A stretch of DNA of 24,906 nucleotides from Campylobacterales bacterium (GTDB lineage: Bacteria; Campylobacterota; Campylobacteria; Campylobacterales; Arcobacteraceae). Below the pieces are notes generated by a model that saw only the letters and a list, made by a program, of their open reading frames with translations, was not told the DNA's origin and did no database searches. The stretch covers positions 1 to 24,906 of the forward strand of contig JAMOPZ010000491.1 in the NCBI GenBank assembly GCA_027064245.1. The letters run 5' to 3'. Both the position numbers and the translations under genes were made by a program. Shown here piece after piece: positions 1-6,329 of this stretch; the first letter of the stretch is position 1; each line of letters starts with the position of its first letter.

Positions 1-2
1 CA

Positions 3-587
3 CCTTTTGAGATAGATGGAGAGTTGTGGAGTAAACGAAAAGATTTTGAAAATATATCAAGTATTGTGAGAAATAAAATACCATCTAAACGATGGAGTGA
101 GATAAAGCATTATATATTTGAAGTTCCAAATGCTAAAGGGAATCTGTTTGAGAGACTTGAAATTGTTAAATCTTATGAAAATAGCTATATAAAAATTTTA
201 AAACAGATATATGTTAAAGATAAAAAGCATTTAGAAAGTTATTTAAAAGAGATAGAGTCTAAAAATGGCGAGGGAGTTGTAGTTAGAGACCCTTATGCTT
301 CTTATATAAATAAACGCACAAGCAAAGCCTTAAAAGTAAAAAGTTTTAAAGATACTGAGTGTAAAGTGATAGGTTATACGAAAGGAAAAGGTAAATATAA
401 GGGCTTACTTGGTGCATTAATATGTAAACTTCCAAACAATATAGAGTTTAAGATAGGAAGTGGACTAAGTGATAGTGACAGAAAATATCCACCTAAAATA
501 GGCGATATAGTAACTTTTAAATATTATGAATTTACAAAATATGGAAAGCCGAGGTTTCCTGTTTTTTTGAGGGTAAGAAGTAAATAG
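3..587 (+). CDS. ATP-dependent DNA ligase, C-terminal part (5'-truncated by window edge)
   Basis: The reading frame is open from the first complete codon at base 3, so the gene starts upstream of the window and only about 194 codons are visible. The residues just before the first TTG read PFEIDGELW, which matches nucleotidyltransferase motif III (DGELW) of small ATP-dependent ligases. Further on come motif IV (EGVVVRDP) and motif V (ALKVKSFKDTECKVIG), followed by an OB-fold domain ending in PRFPVFLRVR. This is the compact LigE-like architecture, with an adenylation domain plus OB domain and no BRCT or zinc finger. Such enzymes seal nicks using ATP and are often exported, with a role in uptake or repair of foreign DNA. 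The motif I lysine and any signal peptide lie outside the window. The gene is separated by a promoter region from the glycan operon and is probably unrelated to it. Confidence 0.93.
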   Translation, partial: PFEIDGELWSKRKDFENISSIVRNKIPSKRWSEIKHYIFEVPNAKGNLFERLEIVKSYENSYIKILKQIYVKDKKHLESYLKEIESKNGEGVVVRDPYASYINKRTSKALKVKSFKDTECKVIGYTKGKGKYKGLLGALICKLPNNIEFKIGSGLSDSDRKYPPKIGDIVTFKYYEFTKYGKPRFPVFLRVRSK

Positions 588-593
588 ATTATC

Positions 594-602
594 TGATATA
601 AT
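594..602 (+). promoter_or_regulatory. Extended -10 promoter element
   Basis: TGATATAAT is a perfect extended -10 (TGnTATAAT), the main sigma-70 signal in Campylobacterota, where the -35 box is usually replaced by T-rich sequence. A T7 run lies about 30 bases upstream (near 562-568), at the end of the ligase gene. Transcription would start near 609. This is the only convincing promoter before the glycan genes and probably drives the regulator and the operon. No transcript data support it. Confidence 0.6.
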
Positions 603-615
603 TCAATCATTGAAT
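601..615. promoter_or_regulatory. 15-bp palindrome overlapping the -10 box, candidate operator
   Basis: ATTCAAT-C-ATTGAAT is a perfect inverted repeat with 7-bp arms around one central base. It overlaps the last two bases of the -10 box and the predicted start of transcription, the classic position for a repressor site. The adjacent winged-helix regulator is the obvious candidate ligand. No T-run follows, so it does not look like an intrinsic terminator. The protein-DNA pairing is inferred. Confidence 0.4.
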
Positions 616-644
616 GAATTAAAGGGCTTTTACACTTGACATAA

Positions 645-980
645 ATAAATACAGACCAGATAGACTACTTATATATCATGCAAAAAGTAGAAATATCAAC
701 TTCTCAAAAAGAGTTGGCAAATGATGTTGGATTTAGTGTTGGAAAAGTAAATTATGTTATAAAGGCACTTTTAGCAAAAGGTTTTATAAAAGCCGAAAAC
801 TTTGTAAAATTATCTAATAAACGAGCATATAAATATGTTCTTACTTCTGATGGACTTAAAAATAAAATATTATTAACTGAAAAATATATAGCTATAAAAA
901 AACTTGAATATGAAAAGCTTGAAGAGAGCTTAGAGTTTGATAAGAAGAGAGATAGTAGTGCTGATAACAAAAAGAAATAA
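645..980 (+). CDS. EPS-associated MarR-like winged-helix transcriptional regulator, start uncertain
   Basis: The product has an N-terminal winged helix (QKELANDVGFSVGKVNY, then a wing around KAENF and YKYVLTSDGL) and a charged, probably coiled-coil C-terminus. This is the pattern of the small MarR-type regulators found at the head of exopolysaccharide/LPS clusters (EPS-associated family). The first ATG is at 678. However, the same frame stays open upstream to a TAA at 642, and the intervening codons encode NTDQIDYLYI, which fits helix 1 of this family. There is no ATG, GTG or TTG between 645 and 678. The first codon after the stop is ATA at 645, one base from ATG. The gene therefore uses a rare start codon, starts at 678 with helix 1 shortened (100 aa), or has lost its start. 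It probably senses or controls expression of the glycan operon and may bind the palindrome at 601-615. Frame and family are well supported; the start is not. Confidence 0.75.
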   Translation: MNTDQIDYLYIMQKVEISTSQKELANDVGFSVGKVNYVIKALLAKGFIKAENFVKLSNKRAYKYVLTSDGLKNKILLTEKYIAIKKLEYEKLEESLEFDKKRDSSADNKKK

Positions 981-983
981 ATA

Positions 984-2042
984 ATGAAAATTTTAGTAAC
1001 AGGAACAGCAGGCTTCATAGGTCATGCTCTAGCAAAAAAACTACTAGCTCGTGGTGATGAAGTAGTAGGATTAGATAATATTAACAATTACTATGATGTA
1101 ACTCTAAAATATGGTCGTTTAGCAGATTTAGGAATAAGACAAAATTGTATAGCTGATCATAAAGCAACACAATCAACTACTTATGAAAAACATAAGTTTT
1201 TAAAGATGGATTTAGCAGATAGATTTGAGATAGAACATCTTTTTAAAGAAGAGCAGTTTGATGCAGTATGTCACTTAGCCGCTCAAGCAGGAGTAAGATA
1301 CTCTCTAGAAAATCCTCATGCTTACATACAGAGTAATGTAGTAGGTTTTACAAATATACTAGAAGGTTGTCGTCATCATGGAGTCAAAAATCTCTCTTAT
1401 GCTTCTAGTTCTTCTGTATATGGACTAAATAAATCTCAACCATTTAAAACTTCTGATTCTACAGACCACCCTATAAGCTTCTATGCAGCTACAAAAAAAG
1501 CAAACGAGACGATGGCACACTCTTATAGTCATCTATATGACTTACAAACAACAGGTGTTCGTTTTTTTACAGTATATGGACCATGGGGAAGACCAGATAT
1601 GGCACCAATGCTCTTTACTGATGCTATAGTAAATGATAGAGCTATAAAAGTATTTAACCATGGAGATATGAGTAGAGACTTTACTTATATAGACGATATA
1701 GTAGATGGTCTCATAAAAGTAATAGATAATCCAGCAACTTCAAACAAAGAGTGGGACGCCAAAAACCCAGAGATACAAAGTTCATCCGCTCCATATAGAA
1801 TATATAACATAGGAAATAATGAACCAGTATCTTTAATGGGCTTTATAGAGACTATAGAAAAAGCACTAGGAAAAACAGCAGAGAAAAATATGCTACCTAT
1901 GCAAGACGGAGATGTACAGAGTACTTATGCGGATGTAAGTGGACTGATAAATAACTTTAATTATAAGCCAGATAGTAAACTTGAAGATGGGATACAAGAG
2001 TTTATTGAGTGGTATAGAGAATTTTATGGAGAAATTAAATGA
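984..2042 (+). CDS. NAD-dependent sugar epimerase, UDP-glucuronate 4-epimerase type
   Basis: This 352-aa extended short-chain dehydrogenase/reductase begins with the Rossmann motif GTAGFIG (residues 7-13). It has the catalytic serines SSSS (141-144) before VYG and the YxxxK pair Tyr167/Lys171. The long insertion after the first helix and the VYGPWGRPDMAPM block are typical of UDP-glucuronate 4-epimerases (LspL/Cap1J group). It would interconvert UDP-GlcA and UDP-GalA in the cytoplasm. Given the TviB/WbpO-type dehydrogenase later in the operon, it could instead act on an N-acetylated uronate, as TviC does in Vi antigen synthesis. It begins 3 bases after the regulator's stop and overlaps the next gene by 4 bases. 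Its base composition looks somewhat less AT-rich than the following genes. Family assignment is firm; the exact substrate is inferred. Confidence 0.88.
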   Translation: MKILVTGTAGFIGHALAKKLLARGDEVVGLDNINNYYDVTLKYGRLADLGIRQNCIADHKATQSTTYEKHKFLKMDLADRFEIEHLFKEEQFDAVCHLAAQAGVRYSLENPHAYIQSNVVGFTNILEGCRHHGVKNLSYASSSSVYGLNKSQPFKTSDSTDHPISFYAATKKANETMAHSYSHLYDLQTTGVRFFTVYGPWGRPDMAPMLFTDAIVNDRAIKVFNHGDMSRDFTYIDDIVDGLIKVIDNPATSNKEWDAKNPEIQSSSAPYRIYNIGNNEPVSLMGFIETIEKALGKTAEKNMLPMQDGDVQSTYADVSGLINNFNYKPDSKLEDGIQEFIEWYREFYGEIK

Positions 2043-3229
2043 ATAATATTTTAGCATTAATTGGCAGAAAAAAAGAACTATTCAAATCAGATATTTTAAT
2101 AAATGAAAATAATTTAAAAAATATAGTTTCATCTTCATCTTTTTTAGTGATAGGTGGTGCTGGTTCTATAGGTCAAGCAGTTACAAAAGAAATATTTAAA
2201 CGTAATCCTAAAAAATTGCATGTAGTTGACATATCTGAAAATAATATGGTAGAACTTGTTCGTGATATACGTAGTAGTTATGGCTATATTGACGGAGAGT
2301 TTGCAACATTTGCATTAGATATTGGTTCACTTGAGTATGATGCTTTTATTAAAAATGATGGAAGGTATGATTATGTTTTAAATTTGTCAGCTTTAAAACA
2401 TGTACGAAGTGAAAAAGATCCTTACACACTTATGAGAATGATTGATACAAATATTTTCAATACAGAAAAAACGATAAAACAATCAATAAAGAACGGTGTA
2501 AAAAAGTATTTTTGTGTTTCAACAGACAAAGCAGCAAATCCAATAAATATGATGGGTGCAAGTAAAAGAATTATGGAAATGTTTGTTCATAGAAACTCTT
2601 TAGATATGAAAGTGTCAATGGCTAGATTTGCAAATGTTGCTTTTTCTGACGGGTCACTTCTTCATGGGTTTAACCAAAGAATCGAAAAAAACCAACCTAT
2701 TGTTGCTCCAAATGATATAAGAAGATACTTTGTAACACCTCAAGAGTCTGGTGAACTTTGTCTTATGTCTTGTATCTTTGGTGAAAATCGTGATATATTT
2801 TTTCCAAAATTAAGTGAAGAGTTAGACCTGCTAACATTTTCAGATATTGCAGTTAATTATCTGAAATTAAAAGGTTATGAACCTTATCTTTGTGAAACAG
2901 AAGATGAGGCAAGAGAACTAGTTAAAACTTTACCATCTCAAGGAAAATGGCCTTGTCTTTTTACTTCTAGTGATACAACGGGTGAAAAAGATTTTGAAGA
3001 GTTTTTTACAGATGCTGAAACACTTGATATGAAAAGATTTGAAAACCTTGGTGTGATTAAAAATGAAGCTGATTTTGATGAAGAATTATTAAATAATTTT
3101 GAAGAAACTCTGAACAATTATAAAGAAAATTTATCTTATAATAAAGAAGATATTGTGAAAGAATTTTTTAAAATGCTTCCCGACTTTGGACATAAAGAAA
3201 TAGGTAAATATCTTGATGAGAAAATGTAA
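2039..3229 (+). CDS. Soluble CapD/WbpM-like nucleotide-sugar 4,6-dehydratase (legionaminic pathway)
   Basis: This 396-aa protein carries the NAD-binding motif GGAGSIG (residues 39-45) and the active-site stretch STDKA (161-165), with MGASK at 172-176. The family is the polysaccharide-biosynthesis CapD/FlaA1/WbpM group, which converts UDP-GlcNAc-type substrates to 4-keto-6-deoxy sugars. The position of the catalytic tyrosine in YxxxK is methionine (Met172), with Lys176 kept. This is the SMK arrangement known from WbpM-type enzymes rather than the Tyr of FlaA1/PseB. No membrane segments are visible, unlike full-length WbpM. The C-terminal ~130 residues are acidic and probably helical. With the LegC aminotransferase that abuts it, it would make the 4-amino-4,6-dideoxy precursor of a legionaminic-type sugar. 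It starts at ATG 2039, overlapping the previous gene by 4 bases. Whether it uses a UDP- or GDP-linked substrate cannot be seen. Confidence 0.88.
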   Translation: MNNILALIGRKKELFKSDILINENNLKNIVSSSSFLVIGGAGSIGQAVTKEIFKRNPKKLHVVDISENNMVELVRDIRSSYGYIDGEFATFALDIGSLEYDAFIKNDGRYDYVLNLSALKHVRSEKDPYTLMRMIDTNIFNTEKTIKQSIKNGVKKYFCVSTDKAANPINMMGASKRIMEMFVHRNSLDMKVSMARFANVAFSDGSLLHGFNQRIEKNQPIVAPNDIRRYFVTPQESGELCLMSCIFGENRDIFFPKLSEELDLLTFSDIAVNYLKLKGYEPYLCETEDEARELVKTLPSQGKWPCLFTSSDTTGEKDFEEFFTDAETLDMKRFENLGVIKNEADFDEELLNNFEETLNNYKENLSYNKEDIVKEFFKMLPDFGHKEIGKYLDEKM

Positions 3230-4369
3230 ATGCAAAAGTTAGTTGATTTTATACAAAATATTTATAATACAAAAGAATTTATTCCTCTTCACGAACCTAG
3301 ATTTATAGGTAATGAAAAGAAATATTTAAATGACTGTATAGATTCTACCTTTGTATCTAGTGTAGGTAAATATGTAGATATGTTTGAAGAGCAGTTTGCT
3401 GAAAAAGTTGGTAGTAAATATGCTATTGCAACAGTGAATGGTACAGCAGCATTACATATTGCTTTGCTTCTTAGTGATGTTACAGCAGATGATGAAGTTA
3501 TTACTCAGCCACTTACCTTTGTAGCAACTTGTAATGCCATTGAGTATATTGGTGCTAAGTCTATTTTTGTTGATGTAGATTTAGATACGATGGGTTTAAG
3601 TCCTCAGTCATTAAAAGAATTTTTAGAAAAAAATTGTGAAGTTATTGATAAGAAATGTATAAATAAAACTACAAAAAAAATTATTAAAGCTTGTGTGCCT
3701 ATGCATACTTTTGGGCATAGTTGCAAGATACAAGAGATAAAAGATATTTGCGATGCATGGCATATAGCTTTAGTAGAAGATAGTGCCGAGAGTTTAGGAA
3801 CGACATATAAGGGTAAACATACTGGAACTTTTGGAAAACTTGGAGCATTTAGCTTCAATGGAAATAAAATCATCACAAGTGGTGGTGGTGGAGTGATAGT
3901 TACTGATGATGAGAACTTAGCAAAAAAAGCAAAATACCTTACAACTACAGCAAAAATACCTCACAAATGGGAATATGTACATGATGAGATAGGCTATAAT
4001 TACCGTATGCCAAATCTAAATGCTTCACTTCTTGTAGCTCAACTAGAACAATTAGATGGTTTTATAAAAAGTAAAAGAGATTTAGCTTCAAAATATACAG
4101 AATTTTTTAAAGATGATGAAAATATAGATTTTGTAAAAGAACCAAAAGATTCTAAATCAAACTATTGGTTACAAGCAGTTATCGTAAAAGATGTAGCTAA
4201 AAGAGATAATGTTTTAGAATATACAAATAAGCATGGAATTATGACAAGACCTATTTGGAAACTTATGAATGAATTAGATATGTTTAAAGATTGTCAATGT
4301 GAATGTTTGAAAAATGCAAAATATTTAGAACAAAGAGTTATAAATATTTCAAGTAGTGTGATAGTTTAA
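3230..4369 (+). CDS. legC: LegC-family PLP-dependent nucleotide-sugar aminotransferase
   Basis: This 379-aa protein belongs to the DegT/DnrJ/EryC1 sugar aminotransferases. Landmarks are NGTAALH (70-76), the cofactor-binding aspartate in VEDSAES (Asp184), and the PLP Schiff-base lysine in SFNGNKIIT (Lys213) followed by SGGGGV. The insertion around residues 130-160 and the NGNKIIT motif are typical of the LegC/NHT group that sits beside CapD-type dehydratases in nonulosonate clusters. It would transfer an amino group to the 4-keto sugar made by the upstream gene, using glutamate. Its ATG immediately follows the previous stop, and its own stop overlaps the next ATG by one base (TAATG). The assignment to a legionaminic pathway rests on the NeuB, NeuC and CMP-synthetase genes downstream. 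Confidence 0.9.
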   Translation: MQKLVDFIQNIYNTKEFIPLHEPRFIGNEKKYLNDCIDSTFVSSVGKYVDMFEEQFAEKVGSKYAIATVNGTAALHIALLLSDVTADDEVITQPLTFVATCNAIEYIGAKSIFVDVDLDTMGLSPQSLKEFLEKNCEVIDKKCINKTTKKIIKACVPMHTFGHSCKIQEIKDICDAWHIALVEDSAESLGTTYKGKHTGTFGKLGAFSFNGNKIITSGGGGVIVTDDENLAKKAKYLTTTAKIPHKWEYVHDEIGYNYRMPNLNASLLVAQLEQLDGFIKSKRDLASKYTEFFKDDENIDFVKEPKDSKSNYWLQAVIVKDVAKRDNVLEYTNKHGIMTRPIWKLMNELDMFKDCQCECLKNAKYLEQRVINISSSVIV

Positions 4370-5340
4370 TGAACTTGCTTAATGATATTTATTATAGTGA
4401 AGATTATATTTCTTTATATATTAAAGAATATGAAGAACTTTTTAGTTTTGAGTATAAAGAAAAAGGTAAGATTTTCATAAATAAAACTATTAAAAGACCT
4501 ATAATAACTATTGGTAATACTAGTCTAAATAGTCAATATTATGATTTAGAAACTGCATATGGTTATGGTGGATTTTATACGAATACAGATGATACATCAT
4601 TTATAAAAAATGCAATGATAAAGTATGAAAAAAGATGTCAAGATGAAAATATAATAGCTGAGTTTATAAGATTTCATCCATTTAATAATTTTCCTATTGA
4701 GCATAATAATTTTTTAGATTTTAATATTTATGATAGGGATGTTGTTATTAAAAAATTATCAACAAATATATTGGCTAGTTATTCTTCAAAAGTTAGAAAT
4801 ACTATAAAAAGAGCTAATGAAAAAATAAGTGTAAATGAAAGTAAAAATATTGATAAGTTTATAGAACTTTATAATGAAACTATGAAAAAAAATGAAGCTA
4901 GTGATTTTTATTTTTTTGAAAAAAATTATTATATTAAATTATTAGAAAATAGTGAGATGAAACTTTATGAAGTTATTTATCAAAATAATATAATAGCAAT
5001 GGGATTTTTTGCTATAAGTGGTTCATTTGCACATTATCACCTTTCTGCTAATACTAAAGAATCTTATGGATTAAATTCTAATTATGCTTTACTTGATACT
5101 ATATTCAATAAAGCACAAGAATATGGTTCTAAATATTTTATTTTAGGTGGTGGTACAACTTCAAATAAAGATGATTCATTATTTAAATTTAAAAAGAAAT
5201 TTTCTAAAAATTTAAAACCTTTTTATATAAGTGGTAAGATTTATAATAAAGAAATTTATGATAAATATACTAAAATATGGGAAGAACAAAGTGAAGAAAA
5301 TATTAAATATTTTTTAAAATATAGATTGGAGATAAAATGA
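4369..5340 (+). CDS. FemAB/GNAT-like acyltransferase
   Basis: This 323-aa soluble protein resembles the FemAB-like GNAT fold found in glycan clusters. A central stretch reads SKVRNTIKRANEK (about 140-152), the typical basic 'R-N-x-x-[KR]-A' helix. The C-terminal half has a hydrophobic strand pair (MGFFAISGSFAHYHLSAN) and an LGGGTT turn followed by FKKKFS, as in the family. Such proteins transfer acyl or aminoacyl groups to amines. Placed between the aminotransferase and the NeuB-type synthase, it is a good candidate for N-acylating the new 4-amino group (the LegH role). An alternative is modifying the finished nonulosonate. It overlaps LegC by 1 base and the synthase by 4 bases. The fold is reasonably clear; donor and acceptor are inferred. 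Confidence 0.7.
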   Translation: MNLLNDIYYSEDYISLYIKEYEELFSFEYKEKGKIFINKTIKRPIITIGNTSLNSQYYDLETAYGYGGFYTNTDDTSFIKNAMIKYEKRCQDENIIAEFIRFHPFNNFPIEHNNFLDFNIYDRDVVIKKLSTNILASYSSKVRNTIKRANEKISVNESKNIDKFIELYNETMKKNEASDFYFFEKNYYIKLLENSEMKLYEVIYQNNIIAMGFFAISGSFAHYHLSANTKESYGLNSNYALLDTIFNKAQEYGSKYFILGGGTTSNKDDSLFKFKKKFSKNLKPFYISGKIYNKEIYDKYTKIWEEQSEENIKYFLKYRLEIK

Positions 5341-6329
5341 GTGTTTTTATAATAGCAGAAGCAGGTGTAAATCATAATGGAAATATTGATTTAGCAAAAA
5401 AACTAATTGATGTAGCCGTTGATGCTGGTGTAGATGCAGTAAAATTTCAAACATGGAAAACTGAACTATTAGTTACAAAAGAAGCAAAACAAGCAGAATA
5501 TCAAACTGAAAATACAGAGATAGAAGAATCTCAATTTGATATGCTGAAAAAGTTAGAATTATCATATTTTGATTTTAAAGAATTAAAAACTTATTGTGAT
5601 CTAAAAAAGATTATGTTTTTATCAACTCCAGATGAAATACCAAGTGCTAATTTTCTAGTTGACTTACAAGATATCTTTAAGATTGGCTCTGGTGAAATAA
5701 CAAATTTACCATATTTAAGACATATAGGTAGTTTAAATAAAGAGATAATACTTTCAACAGGTATGGCTAATATTGGTGAAATAGAAGATGCTTTGGATGT
5801 TTTAATCAAAGCAGGAACTACAAAAGAAAATATCACAGTTTTACATGCAAATACAATGTACCCCACACCTATGGAAGATGTAAACTTAAAAGCTATGGTA
5901 ACTATTGGAAATACTTTTGATATAGCTTATGGATATAGTGACCATACTTTGGGTATAGAAGTCGATATAGCAGCTGTGGCTATGGGTGCTAGTTGTATTG
6001 AAAAGCATTTTACTTTAGACAATACTATGGATGGACCAGACCATAAAGCTTCTTTAGAACCAGATGAACTAAAAGCTATGGTAAAAGCTATACGAAATAT
6101 AGAGTTAGCTTTGGGAAGTAGTATAAAAAAACCATCAAAAAGTGAAATACCAAACATACCAATAGCTAGAAAATCTATAGTTGCTAATATGAATATTAAT
6201 AAAGGAGATATATTAAGTTCAGATAATTTATCTATAAAAAGACCTTCAAATGGAATAAATCCTATGCGATGGGATGAGATAGTTGGAACTATTGCTAGTA
6301 AAAATTATGAAGAGGATGAGTTGATATAA
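5337..6329 (+). CDS. legI: Nonulosonate synthase (N,N'-diacetyllegionaminate synthase type)
   Basis: This 330-aa NeuB-family enzyme condenses a 6-carbon diacetamido sugar with phosphoenolpyruvate to give a 9-carbon nonulosonic acid. The TIM barrel (about 1-260) begins IIAEAGVNHNG and carries VKFQTWK, FKIGSGE, LSTGMA, YGYSDHT and EKHFTLD, all hallmark strands and active-site loops. The last 60 residues (about 270-330) form the antifreeze-like SAF domain (IARKSIVAN, INKGDILS, RPSNGI). Length and domain order match NeuB/LegI/PseI. The neighbours are a LegC aminotransferase and a NeuC-type hydrolysing 2-epimerase, with no PseG-like protein seen. This favours legionaminic over pseudaminic acid, since the Pse route uses PseG instead of a NeuC homologue. 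It overlaps its neighbours by 4 and 1 bases. Confidence 0.93.
   Translation: MSVFIIAEAGVNHNGNIDLAKKLIDVAVDAGVDAVKFQTWKTELLVTKEAKQAEYQTENTEIEESQFDMLKKLELSYFDFKELKTYCDLKKIMFLSTPDEIPSANFLVDLQDIFKIGSGEITNLPYLRHIGSLNKEIILSTGMANIGEIEDALDVLIKAGTTKENITVLHANTMYPTPMEDVNLKAMVTIGNTFDIAYGYSDHTLGIEVDIAAVAMGASCIEKHFTLDNTMDGPDHKASLEPDELKAMVKAIRNIELALGSSIKKPSKSEIPNIPIARKSIVANMNINKGDILSSDNLSIKRPSNGINPMRWDEIVGTIASKNYEEDELI

Noticed and set aside
601..630. Intrinsic terminator after the ligase gene
   Set aside because: The palindrome is AT-rich, has a one-base loop and is not followed by a T-run. Its overlap with a perfect extended -10 box fits an operator better.
636..666. TTGACA at 636-641 as a -35 box for a second promoter
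   Set aside because: At 16-19 bases downstream the best -10 candidates (GATAGA, TAGACT) are poor, and initiation would fall inside the regulator's N-terminal codons. The TGATATAAT at 594 is much stronger.
638..726. Alternative N-terminus of the regulator through a frameshift from the +2 frame (DINKYRPDRLLIYH)
   Set aside because: That frame also lacks a start codon after its upstream stop, and its sequence fits the winged-helix family less well than the in-frame NTDQIDYLYIM.
3604..3876. Antisense open frame inside the LegC gene
   Set aside because: It lies wholly within a well-supported PLP aminotransferase gene and has no recognisable domain. The other minus-strand frames (752-1018, 5591-5866, 5927-6157, 6517-6912, 13312-13512, 19868-20056, 22341-22523) are rejected for the same reason.
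4369..5340. Peptidoglycan bridge enzyme (FemA/FemX)
   Set aside because: The fold is similar, but the gene is enclosed in a nonulosonate pathway of a Gram-negative-type locus with no peptidoglycan genes nearby.
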